A stretch of 64,000 nucleotides of DNA from UBA1351 sp964563505 (GTDB lineage Bacteria > Bacillota > Clostridia > Lachnospirales > Vallitaleaceae): contig CAZLXW010000001.1 in the NCBI GenBank assembly GCA_964563505.1, forward strand, positions 49,846 to 113,845, read 5' to 3'. Shown here piece by piece: positions 43,258 to 52,404 of this stretch (positions are counted from its first letter, which is position 1; each line of letters begins with the position of its first letter). The notes below the pieces were generated by a model, which did no database searches, had not been told where the DNA came from, and saw only the letters and a list, made by a program, of their open reading frames with translations. The position numbers and the translations under genes are program-made.

Positions 43258-44646
43258 ATGAACACTACTTTAGCAATTATTATTAATGTGGTTGTTATGC
43301 TTTTATTGGTATTGGGATTGTATCAAATGCAAAAACGCCACCTCTCTTTTACAAAGCGTGTTTTCTTAGGATTAGTTCTTGGTATTGTGTTTGGTGCAAT
43401 CCTTCAATTAATCTATGGAAATAGTTCAGATGTCGTACAGGAATCAAATACATGGTTTGGAATCATTGGAACCGGATATGTTCGATTACTACGTATGATC
43501 GTTATTCCACTCATCTTCGTTTCAATCATTAATGCCATCATTTCTCAAGATTCTAAAAACTTAGGTAAAATGGCATCCTTGATTATTGCCATACTACTGA
43601 TTACCACAGCTATATCTGCATTTGTCGGGGCAACAACTGCAAGTGTTTTTGATCTTTCTTCAGAAGGATTAGTATCTGGCGATGCTGAGATTCAAGCTGG
43701 CGAGCGTTTAGAATCACGACTCGATGATTTTCAAGCAAAACCCATTCAACAACAATTGATTGAAATCATTCCCTTAAATCCAGTTTATGCAATGTCCGGT
43801 CAAGAGAGTTCATCTACACTTTCAACTGTTTTAATTGCTGCACTTCTAGCGATTGCCGTCATTGGCCTCAAGCGAAAGAAACCTGAATCTGCTGCATTTT
43901 TTGTCGATTTGATTCGTTCATTGCATGATGTCGTTATGCGGTTAGTTACGCTAATTCTTCGACTAACACCTTATGGTGTTCTGGCTTTAATGACACGAAT
44001 GGTATCAACAAGTAATTTCAGTGAAATCTTAAGACTGTTTAATTTTGTGCTTGCATCCTACGTTGCACTTGTGATTATGTTTGTGATTCACTTAATTATA
44101 CTAATTTTTGTAAAGTTGAATCCATTAACCTATCTAAAGAAAATAGCACCGGTACTATCCTTTGCTTTCACATCACGAAGCAGTGCCGGTACTCTACCAC
44201 TTAATGTAGAAACTCAAATCGATGATCTCGGTGTTTCAGAAGGGCATGCCAACCTATCTGCTTCTCTAGGAACAAGCATCGGTCAAAATGGATGTGCAGG
44301 AATCTATCCGGCTATGCTTGCTGTAATGATTGCACCAAGTGTTGGTATAAATCCACTCGAGCCCGGATTTTTAATTAAACTCATCATTATAACCGCTCTT
44401 GCTTCATTTGGAATTGCCGGCGTTGGTGGTGGTGCAACATTCGCCGCATTAACAGTATTGTCTGCATTAGGACTTCCTGTTGCTTTAGTTGGTTTACTTA
44501 TTGCCATCGAGCCACTCATTGATATGGGACGTACTGCATTAAATGTCAGCGGATCTGTTGTATCCGGTCTTGTATCAGGACGCATGATGGATAAAGTCGA
44601 TTTATCGATATATAATGGTGAAGGAAAAAAAGCTGAAAGTTTCTAA
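43258..44646 (+). CDS. tcyP: TcyP-like L-cystine/dicarboxylate symporter
   Basis: About 462 residues with ten or so membrane elements, of the dicarboxylate/amino-acid:cation symporter family. The opening IIINVVVMLLLVLGLYQMQKRHLSF and the segment TRSSAGTLPLNVETQIDDLGVSEG closely fit the TcyP/YhcL cystine carriers. ASLGTSIGQNGCAGIYPAMLAVMIAP is the conserved reentrant-loop region. AAGGAGGAATTAT precedes the ATG at 43258; the longest frame starts six codons earlier. It stands alone with its own promoter and terminator. Confidence 0.85.
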   Translation: MNTTLAIIINVVVMLLLVLGLYQMQKRHLSFTKRVFLGLVLGIVFGAILQLIYGNSSDVVQESNTWFGIIGTGYVRLLRMIVIPLIFVSIINAIISQDSKNLGKMASLIIAILLITTAISAFVGATTASVFDLSSEGLVSGDAEIQAGERLESRLDDFQAKPIQQQLIEIIPLNPVYAMSGQESSSTLSTVLIAALLAIAVIGLKRKKPESAAFFVDLIRSLHDVVMRLVTLILRLTPYGVLALMTRMVSTSNFSEILRLFNFVLASYVALVIMFVIHLIILIFVKLNPLTYLKKIAPVLSFAFTSRSSAGTLPLNVETQIDDLGVSEGHANLSASLGTSIGQNGCAGIYPAMLAVMIAPSVGINPLEPGFLIKLIIITALASFGIAGVGGGATFAALTVLSALGLPVALVGLLIAIEPLIDMGRTALNVSGSVVSGLVSGRMMDKVDLSIYNGEGKKAESF

Positions 44647-44663
44647 CTCACTATTGAGATTTC

Positions 44664-44702
44664 AAAAAACGCAATCAGAATTATTGATTGCGTTTTTTTT
44701 TG
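44664..44702 (+). terminator. Terminator after tcyP
   Basis: AACGCAATCA pairs with TGATTGCGTT around a seven-base loop, with A- and T-runs on the two sides (ten T residues after the stem). Confidence 0.9.
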
Positions 44703-44796
44703 GTAGTTGACCTATGATTTTATTGGTATACGACACTTTACTCTTCCTGTATAGTATAAATCATATAAGATACTATAAGTACATTAAGGAGGCACT

Positions 44797-46977
44797 ATGG
44801 ACTATTCAAAAAAACTATGGTTTAACCAAGAGGCAAATCGTTTCGTTGAAGCTTTACCACTCGGCAACGGAAAACTGGGTGCTATGGATTATGGCAATGG
44901 ACTTTTTTCCTTGAATGAAAAAACACTTTGGTCCGGCTATCCCAAAGATGATTTCGGCATTATGGATAGGGACGCATTAAAAAAATCCAGAAGGCTTATA
45001 AAAGAAGGCCACATTGAAGATGCAGAAAAAATCATTCAAGCAGACTTACAGGGAGATTACAAATCAACCTATCTTCCTTTGGGTCAACTCCAGTTACTTT
45101 TTGACCAAAAACCCTTTCCGTGTTCTTATCGTGAACTCGATTTAGAATCAGGATGTACTTTGAACCTGGGTTCTGGCGAGAAACTCTTTAGCTATATCAG
45201 TCATGCACAAAACATTGGCATTATTAAATATACCGGAAAGAAAAAAATCACTGTAAATTGGCTTCCATTCATGGAACACGGAAGCTTTAGATCTACTGAA
45301 AATCATTATTTTTACCACCTACAATGCCCAAGTAAAGTGCCTTCATATGAAGAAGGTCATCTCCCTATAGAATATAACCATAATCAATCAACGGTTAAAG
45401 CTGTTCTTGTTGTCGAAAAACGCGTAACTGATGACGGTCTTGTTTTCTTATGGACTATTTTAACAAATTATATGGAGGGTGGAAAAGTAAATGGATTATC
45501 CTTTAATCAATTAAGAGCACATGCTCTCGATCATTTATCCAAGATCAACTCTTTGGAAGACATCGCCGAGGAACATCGCAATCATATGCAAGCACTGTTT
45601 TCACGGAGCACTTTGTCTCTCCCTCATAACCCAAACAGTGCCATTCCAACCGATCAGCGCCGTATAGCTTATCGAACGGACCCGACAGACGGAAGTCTTA
45701 TCAGTTTATACTATCATTATGGTCGTTATCTCCTCTATTCCAGTTCATGGAAGACATCCCTTCCTTCAAATCTTCAAGGACTCTGGAATGAAGAACTTCG
45801 GGCACCTTGGTGCAGCAATTATACAACAAATATTAATTTGGAAATGAATTATTGGCCTGCTAAGACCAGTCGTATTCATGAAAGCTATAAAAGTCTTGAA
45901 CATTTTTTAGTCACCCTATCAACTAAATCAACTAATCATGGACTTGTTTTTCACCATAACCTCGATACCTGGTTCACTTGCTCTCCGGTTCACGGCTCTC
46001 CAAGTTGGGCCTTTTGGCCCATGGCTCCTGTATGGCTCAGCTTTCATCTGCTTGACCACCTTGAAGAAGGGAAAGCAAAAAACCAGTTATCTATTTTTGA
46101 TTATTTAGACCAAGTAGCTCTTTTCTTAGAGGGGTGGCTCTTTCAGGGTGATGACGGATATTACCATACCTGTCCTTCAACCTCCCCTGAAAATCAATAT
46201 GTCTTAAAAAATGGATATATTGCTTCGGTTAGCGATACGACCACAATGGATCAAATGCTTATACGCTCTTTTTGCCAGAAATATCAACAATTTAGGTCTG
46301 ATTCGTCTTTTGCAAATAGTCTAAGTGAAAAAGTGAAGCAACTTCCTCCCATACCCATTCATCCTGAGGGTTACTTACAAGAATGGCAAGAACCTGTCCT
46401 TGAAAATGACATCGGCCACAGACATGTATCCCATCTTGTCGGTTTTTTCCCGGATGATTTTGCCTTTTCATTGGGCCCAGACTACGTCGAAGCCGGAAAA
46501 AAAGCCTTGCACCGGCGAGTTGCTGATGGAGGCGACTTTACCAGCTGGCATTGTACATGGATTATCAACCTATTTGCTCGCTTTCAAGAGGCAAGCTATG
46601 TTCGCAAATATTTAGATATTATGATTGGAGAGCTTACCTGTCCCAATCTCTTCTCTTCACATCGGCGAAAAATGGACGGCGACGAGCTTTTTCAAATTGA
46701 CGGCAACTTTGGGGGTACACGGGCAATCACTGAGATGTTTATACATGAAATCAATGGTCATCTTCATATTCTACCGGTGGGTGATCTTGGTTTTGGTGAA
46801 GGCAGGCTCGATAGTATTGCACTAAAAAAAGGACATCTTGTGTCCTTGGTTTGGAATAAAACGATTGAGGTTACCATCCAACCCGCAAAGAGCCAAGCAA
46901 TCACCATTACATATCAAAAGCAAACCAAAAACATTGACTTAACTGTTGACCAAGAAATAAGGGTAACTTTCATATAA
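44797..46977 (+). CDS. GH95 alpha-L-fucosidase-like glycoside hydrolase
   Basis: A 726-residue cytoplasmic enzyme without a signal peptide. The N-terminus WFNQEANRFVEALPLGNGKLGAM opens the family's beta domain. In the (alpha/alpha)6 barrel, residues matching the catalytic set of Bifidobacterium AfcA are all present: N345 and N347 in TTNINLEMNYWPA, E465 in PSTSPENQY (proposed acid) and D635 in FQIDGNFGGT. GH95 members release terminal alpha-1,2-linked L-fucose or L-galactose. AAGGAGG precedes the ATG. It is convergent with the GH3 gene, sharing a perfect bidirectional terminator. The length is a little short for the family. Confidence 0.9.
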   Translation: MDYSKKLWFNQEANRFVEALPLGNGKLGAMDYGNGLFSLNEKTLWSGYPKDDFGIMDRDALKKSRRLIKEGHIEDAEKIIQADLQGDYKSTYLPLGQLQLLFDQKPFPCSYRELDLESGCTLNLGSGEKLFSYISHAQNIGIIKYTGKKKITVNWLPFMEHGSFRSTENHYFYHLQCPSKVPSYEEGHLPIEYNHNQSTVKAVLVVEKRVTDDGLVFLWTILTNYMEGGKVNGLSFNQLRAHALDHLSKINSLEDIAEEHRNHMQALFSRSTLSLPHNPNSAIPTDQRRIAYRTDPTDGSLISLYYHYGRYLLYSSSWKTSLPSNLQGLWNEELRAPWCSNYTTNINLEMNYWPAKTSRIHESYKSLEHFLVTLSTKSTNHGLVFHHNLDTWFTCSPVHGSPSWAFWPMAPVWLSFHLLDHLEEGKAKNQLSIFDYLDQVALFLEGWLFQGDDGYYHTCPSTSPENQYVLKNGYIASVSDTTTMDQMLIRSFCQKYQQFRSDSSFANSLSEKVKQLPPIPIHPEGYLQEWQEPVLENDIGHRHVSHLVGFFPDDFAFSLGPDYVEAGKKALHRRVADGGDFTSWHCTWIINLFARFQEASYVRKYLDIMIGELTCPNLFSSHRRKMDGDELFQIDGNFGGTRAITEMFIHEINGHLHILPVGDLGFGEGRLDSIALKKGHLVSLVWNKTIEVTIQPAKSQAITITYQKQTKNIDLTVDQEIRVTFI

Positions 46978-47004
46978 AAAAGAGGCATAGCCTCTTTTTT
47001 ATAT
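46972..47004. terminator. Bidirectional terminator between GH95 and GH3 genes
   Basis: A perfect 15-bp inverted repeat with a three-base loop, arms 46972-46986 and 46990-47004, A-run on one side and T-run on the other. It overlaps both convergent stop codons, so each gene ends inside the hairpin. Confidence 0.95.
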
Positions 47005-48978
47005 GATCATCTTTATATCTCTTGAAGAAAAGCCAAAATGAAATTTTAGTTTTTGACTTAAATGTGCTATGTCTTTTTTATCAATTGTTATCGTAACTGA
47101 CTCTTCTGATTTTGCTGCAACAAATACTTTTTTGAAGCCTTTAAGTTCTCTTATAGGACGCTTGCCTTTGGGTTCTTCATCTTCAACATAAACTTGAATA
47201 ACTTCTTTCCCGTCAACTACACTGGTGTTTTTTAAGGTCATAGTAAAGGTAAAGGTTTCTTCATTTTCTGTCTTTTCAATGTCAGACAAGGCAAATTGAC
47301 TATAATTTAATCCATGCCCAAAGACATATAAGGGTTCAATCTGTTCATAATCAAAGTAACGATATCCCACAAATACACCTTCATGATAGTGGACCGTTTC
47401 ATCACCCGGAAACTCACCTAGGCGTTCAGACGGGTAATCAATTAATGCTTTTGCCATCGTAAAGGGCAGTTTTCCTGATGGATTCACCTTGCCAAAAATT
47501 ACATTTGCAAGAGCTGTGCCACCTTCCATTCCATTATACCATGTATGAATAAGTGCTTTAGAATAGGTTTTTGCAATTGTTAAATCCACTGCTGAACCAC
47601 TCATATTAACCACAAGGAGATTGGAGTTTACTGCATGTAACTCTTGAATTAAGCGATCTTGTCCAAAGGGAAGTTGATAAGATTGACGGTCTTTGCCCTC
47701 TGTATCAAAATCATGGTTTAATCCTCCGACAAAGATGACCAAGTCATTTTGACTGGCCATACGAAGTGCTGTCATGCGAAGATTTGATTGCTGATCTTGA
47801 GTAACATCAGCTTCACAACTATATCCTTGTACATATGTGATTTGATGGTTACCCCCTAAATAGTGATGTATACCCGCTAATGGTGTTTTTTCATATAAGG
47901 CTTTAATCTCAGCACTTCCTCCACCTAAGCTATGTTGACGGTTTGCATTATCACCAATCACTGCAATACGCTGATAATCATCTGGGTTAAGTGGCAAGAA
48001 ATTCGCCTTGTTTTCTAATAAAACAATGGATTCCTCAGCTGTTATCAAGGTATTTGTTTGATGTTCATAGCTATTATAGTTTCCTTTTTTTCTAGGACCT
48101 TCAAGCATATGAATATGCTCCATAAGGTGAAGAATTCGTTCCACTTTTTCATCAACGAGGGCTTCATCAATGATTCCATCCATCACTTTTTGATAAAGTG
48201 AGTCTGCGTAGTAGTAGGAATCGAAGTCATCCGTCACACTCATTTCAATATCTAGCCCTGCTTCCATGGCTTGGTCTGTTGAATGACATGCCCCCCAATC
48301 AGAAATCACAATGCCATCATATCCCCAACGGCCTCTTAAGATATCTTGTAATAAGAATGTACTTTCACATGCATAATCTCCACGAAATTTATTATAGGCG
48401 CCCATAAAGGTATATGCATCCCCTTCATCAACACAGGCTTTGAATCCGGGCAAATAGATTTCTTCTAAAGCTTGATCATCGACTTCCACATTGACTTCTA
48501 GACGATTAGTCTCTTGGTTATTGAGAGCAAAGTGTTTCACGCAAGCTGCTACATCATTTTCTTGAATACCCCGGACAATTGGTGGGGCCATTTTCGTTAT
48601 TAGAAAAGGATCTTCACTCATATATTCAAAGTTACGTCCGCAAAAAGGATGTCGTATGATATTAATTCCCGGTGCCAAAATAACATCTTTTCCTCTTCCT
48701 CTTGTCTCTGCGCCTAAATCTTGTCCAAATATATATGCAAGTTCCGGATTCCATGTTGCTGCTAATGCCGTATTGGATGGAAAGTAGGTTACATAATCAC
48801 TTGACAAGCCCTTGGCAATCCATGAGGCTTTGGGAAAATCGTGGCGAACCCCCATGGGTCCATCCGACATTTTTAATGGTGGAATGCCTAATCGCTTTAC
48901 ACCTTTGGTTTGAAAAAAACCATCGCCATGAAGTAATCCGATTTTTTCTTCTAAGGTCATTTGTTCAATTAACTTCAT
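46999..48978 (-). CDS. GH3 beta-glycosidase
   Basis: A 659-residue enzyme without a signal peptide, so cytoplasmic. The (beta/alpha)8 domain contains MSDGPMGVRHDF, VAACVKHFALNNQE and the catalytic nucleophile D227 in IVISDWGACHS. The second alpha/beta domain follows (VVNMSGSAVDL), then a fibronectin-III-like domain (residues 550-650, around ELKGFKKVFV). GH3 enzymes remove beta-linked glucose, xylose or similar sugars; the exact one is unclear. AAAGGAG precedes the ATG. It is divergent from the YesM/YesN genes. Confidence 0.9.
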   Translation of the reverse strand: MKLIEQMTLEEKIGLLHGDGFFQTKGVKRLGIPPLKMSDGPMGVRHDFPKASWIAKGLSSDYVTYFPSNTALAATWNPELAYIFGQDLGAETRGRGKDVILAPGINIIRHPFCGRNFEYMSEDPFLITKMAPPIVRGIQENDVAACVKHFALNNQETNRLEVNVEVDDQALEEIYLPGFKACVDEGDAYTFMGAYNKFRGDYACESTFLLQDILRGRWGYDGIVISDWGACHSTDQAMEAGLDIEMSVTDDFDSYYYADSLYQKVMDGIIDEALVDEKVERILHLMEHIHMLEGPRKKGNYNSYEHQTNTLITAEESIVLLENKANFLPLNPDDYQRIAVIGDNANRQHSLGGGSAEIKALYEKTPLAGIHHYLGGNHQITYVQGYSCEADVTQDQQSNLRMTALRMASQNDLVIFVGGLNHDFDTEGKDRQSYQLPFGQDRLIQELHAVNSNLLVVNMSGSAVDLTIAKTYSKALIHTWYNGMEGGTALANVIFGKVNPSGKLPFTMAKALIDYPSERLGEFPGDETVHYHEGVFVGYRYFDYEQIEPLYVFGHGLNYSQFALSDIEKTENEETFTFTMTLKNTSVVDGKEVIQVYVEDEEPKGKRPIRELKGFKKVFVAAKSEESVTITIDKKDIAHLSQKLKFHFGFSSRDIKMII

Positions 48979-49145
48979 AATATCTCCTTTTTCTCTTTTT
49001 CCTTATTCTATCAAAAATAGTACAATAACTCTACCTAAAAAAATCTAGAAATAAATGCAATATAGGTATAATATATCTGGTGGTTATGTGGCCAAATGTA
49101 TGGTATCATAATTTTCAAAGATATTATCATTCGAAAGGAGTCCCT

Positions 49146-50876
49146 ATGCTAAAGCGACAACTATACATTGTCTATATTGTTTCGATTTTTATTCCGATTC
49201 TATTGATTGGTTCTTATCTTGTCTATAATAACTACTCTATGCTTTATGATCATCACGAATCTATGCTCGTATCCGATAATCTTCGTGTACGTAGTATTGT
49301 CTTTGAAACAACAACCTCAATCACGAATATTTGTGATGCCATTGCAGAAAGCAAAGAACTTAGGACTTTGCTTCAAACGAATTATTCATCCGAAAATGAG
49401 GCTATAAATGTATTAGAGGCTTCAGAAGTCATAAGTTCACACTATAGACGCCACACGGATATTGCCTCTATTACACTATATACGGAAAATCCGGCATTAA
49501 CTTCATATGAACATATTGTTGCCATTGACGAACACAATCGTGAATGGTTCAATGAAAAAACACGTTCTGTCGGCTATTTTTGGTCGGTTGATCATGTCAC
49601 TAATAACTTTGGTGTTGAACATGATGAACTACAGCTCACTCACAAAATAAACGTTCCGGGAAGTTCATATAATGCACTTCTTACTATAAACGTCAGTAAT
49701 AATTATCTTAAAAATCGTGTTGTTAACAATGATCTTGATGTCGATATTACGACCAATGATTCGCCTGTTTTTTTTAGTTCTTGGGGACAGACCGGAAAGA
49801 TTCCGGATGTTCTCGATTATCAAAAGGAAGATTTTTTTTCTTACTCGGGTATTACGAATTATTTCGGTCACAATCTTCTTATGGAAGCATCAACCTATAA
49901 ACCCATAAAATCCAATGATCGTATTTATCTGTTTTCAACCGATCCTCAAGCATTAAATGCTATTCGTCACCTTGTTTTAAATGCTAGCCTTATTGTGTTG
50001 ATTAGTTTACTCATTCCACTTATTCTCATTATCAAATACACGAAACAACTGATAACGCGAGTCGACACACTACGTCGCGAAATGCATCGCGTCACCGGGG
50101 GTGATTATAATATTATTGAAACCTTTAAAGGGAATGACGAACTTGCCGAACTCTTTTCGGATCTAAAAATCATGATTACTTCAATTAACGAACGCGACCA
50201 AGCCATTTTTGATGGTCAAATAAAACATCAACAGCTAATAAATCATCAGCAAAAAATGGAAATGGAAATTTTATCGAGTAAAATCAACCCACATTTTTTA
50301 TATAACACATTGGAAACCATTCGCATGAAAGCGTTTAATGTAGATGACTTGGAAGTTGCAAATGCAATCAAATTATTAGGACGTTACATGCGATACAATC
50401 TTGAAAGCACCGGAGAGCAAACCACCTTGCAAGAAGAATTAAATTATATCGAAATCTATTTAAAAATTCAAAAATTACGGTTCACTTCAAGAATTAACTA
50501 CAAAATCATCATTGATGATGCCATCCATCTTTCCCAAATAAACATTATGCCACTGCTGATTCAACCTATTGTTGAAAACGCTATACTCCATGGTCATGAA
50601 GAAACACTTGAAGACGGACTTATTGAAATTAAAGTTTTAGATTATAATACAAATGTACTCATTCAAGTTATTGATAACGGAAGCGGAATGGATGAAGATA
50701 CACTCAATCGATTAAAGACAACATTAAGTAGTGATGTAAGGCCCCTTAAAAGCAGCTTTGGTTTATATAACATTCAAAAACGGATTCAATTATCCTATGG
50801 AGATGAACATGGGCTTGATATTAAATCTACATTAGGCCAAGGTACCTTGATTCAGTTTATGGTTCCAAAATCATAA
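49146..50876 (+). CDS. yesM: YesM-family sensor histidine kinase
   Basis: About 576 residues. Spans near 8-28 and 280-300 enclose an outside domain of about 250 residues (a Cache-like sensor is likely). HAMP follows. The His_kinase box has H383 in SSKINPHFLYNTLE, and the ATPase domain has LIQPIVENAILHGHEE and DNGSGMDEDTL. I chose the ATG at 49146 with GAAAGGAG before it; 22 codons were removed. The response regulator follows 13 bp later. It probably senses a sugar or oligosaccharide outside the cell. Confidence 0.92.
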   Translation: MLKRQLYIVYIVSIFIPILLIGSYLVYNNYSMLYDHHESMLVSDNLRVRSIVFETTTSITNICDAIAESKELRTLLQTNYSSENEAINVLEASEVISSHYRRHTDIASITLYTENPALTSYEHIVAIDEHNREWFNEKTRSVGYFWSVDHVTNNFGVEHDELQLTHKINVPGSSYNALLTINVSNNYLKNRVVNNDLDVDITTNDSPVFFSSWGQTGKIPDVLDYQKEDFFSYSGITNYFGHNLLMEASTYKPIKSNDRIYLFSTDPQALNAIRHLVLNASLIVLISLLIPLILIIKYTKQLITRVDTLRREMHRVTGGDYNIIETFKGNDELAELFSDLKIMITSINERDQAIFDGQIKHQQLINHQQKMEMEILSSKINPHFLYNTLETIRMKAFNVDDLEVANAIKLLGRYMRYNLESTGEQTTLQEELNYIEIYLKIQKLRFTSRINYKIIIDDAIHLSQINIMPLLIQPIVENAILHGHEETLEDGLIEIKVLDYNTNVLIQVIDNGSGMDEDTLNRLKTTLSSDVRPLKSSFGLYNIQKRIQLSYGDEHGLDIKSTLGQGTLIQFMVPKS

Positions 50877-50889
50877 AGGAGGACGTGAC

Positions 50890-52404
50890 ATGTTAACCGT
50901 ATATATTGCAGATGATGAAGAAGTTGTTCGTAACGGACTGAAAAAAATTATCAATTGGCAAGAATTAGGCTTTGAAATCTGTGGTGAAGCCGGTAATGGT
51001 CTCACTGCATATAATGAAATCCGTGAAAAAAACCCGGATCTCATCTTGCTCGATATCCGTATGCCCAAACTACAAGGTCTAGACTTAGCTTATCAACTAA
51101 GAGAAGAAGGCATTACAGGGCGAATAATAATACTCAGCGGCTATTCTGAATTTAAATATGCCCAAGACGCTATTAAATGTGACGTTGATTTTTACTTAAC
51201 CAAACCGATTGATGAGGAAGAACTCTTTGCTGCTGTTGAGCACATACGTTCCATTGTTCAAAAGAAAAAACTCCATAATGAACATTTGAATTATTACCAG
51301 GAAAAAGCAAAGTATAAGATATTAGAAGACATGATTCACGAAGAACGCTTGAATCTAGCAAGCATTAGTTATTCACTCGGCGAATTAAATCTAGATGCTG
51401 ATTTTTATCAAGTCCTTTTGCTACATGGTAACACGTCTTACAAGCATTTATGTCAGAAACTGAATGTTCCTCTTGAAACAAATCAAATAGAACGTTTAAA
51501 AAAAGATGATCAAGACGTCCTTTTATTAAAAGGCGAATTAATCATCCGTCGTTTGCAACAATTAGCTCAAGAAGAAAATTCATCGTCAAACCAATACTAC
51601 TTCATTGCTGTTGGTGGTGTTGTGTCGGGAATCAACGATATTTACTATTCCTATCACGAAGCACTTGCTGTTATGGAGCGTTACTTTTTCTTTGATAATT
51701 ACAAGTGCATTGCAACAAAAGACGATCTCCCCACCGGAGATCAATTTACCGAAAAACTGACAATTAAAGATTCCAAAAAATTTGGACAGCACATCTATGA
51801 TGAAATTAAAATGCATCACCTAAAAGAAAGCATTTTTCTTATTCAAAATTTGCACAAACAACTCACCTATGCCAAGAATAGTGCCGAATCGATAAAAAGC
51901 TTTCTTGCCGGTATGTATCTATATATTTTAAATGAATTCAAAAAAGATTATCCTCACTATCATGAAGAAGTGCTTACCAATGCAGAAATCATTCAGTGGA
52001 TACATGAACGTGCCTATCTACAGGAAATCATTGAATTCATCGAAAAAAAAGTACATACCATGATTGAATGTATTACTACAAATCAATCCGAAAATATAAT
52101 TGATGAAATTACAGAGTATATTGAACGGCATTATGCTCAAGATATTAAGCTCAAATCATTAGCTCCCAAGTTTGGTTATAACAGCTCTTATTTAGGCAAA
52201 ATTTTCTCTAAACAACGCGGAAAAAGCTTCAATGATTATTTACACTACATTCGTACCCAAAAAGCAAAAGCGCTCTTAGAAAAAAACGAATATAAAGTAT
52301 ATGAAGTCGCTGAAATTGTCGGTTATAAAAACGTTGATTATTTCCACCTAAAGTTTAAAAGCTTTGTCGGCGTAACCCCTAATGAATATCGAAGCACTTT
52401 ATAA
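50890..52404 (+). CDS. yesN: YesN-family AraC-type response regulator
   Basis: A 504-residue regulator. The receiver has D8-D9 and phospho-acceptor D55 in LILLDIRMPK; the middle 250 residues are a helical linker; the last 100 form an AraC-type DNA-binding domain with YNSSYLGKIFSKQRGKSFNDYL and VGYKNVDYFHLKFKSFVGVTPNEY. AAAGGAGG precedes the ATG. Its likely targets are the nearby sugar importer and glycosidase genes. The 3' end overlaps the convergent GH42-like gene by 26 bp. Confidence 0.93.
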   Translation: MLTVYIADDEEVVRNGLKKIINWQELGFEICGEAGNGLTAYNEIREKNPDLILLDIRMPKLQGLDLAYQLREEGITGRIIILSGYSEFKYAQDAIKCDVDFYLTKPIDEEELFAAVEHIRSIVQKKKLHNEHLNYYQEKAKYKILEDMIHEERLNLASISYSLGELNLDADFYQVLLLHGNTSYKHLCQKLNVPLETNQIERLKKDDQDVLLLKGELIIRRLQQLAQEENSSSNQYYFIAVGGVVSGINDIYYSYHEALAVMERYFFFDNYKCIATKDDLPTGDQFTEKLTIKDSKKFGQHIYDEIKMHHLKESIFLIQNLHKQLTYAKNSAESIKSFLAGMYLYILNEFKKDYPHYHEEVLTNAEIIQWIHERAYLQEIIEFIEKKVHTMIECITTNQSENIIDEITEYIERHYAQDIKLKSLAPKFGYNSSYLGKIFSKQRGKSFNDYLHYIRTQKAKALLEKNEYKVYEVAEIVGYKNVDYFHLKFKSFVGVTPNEYRSTL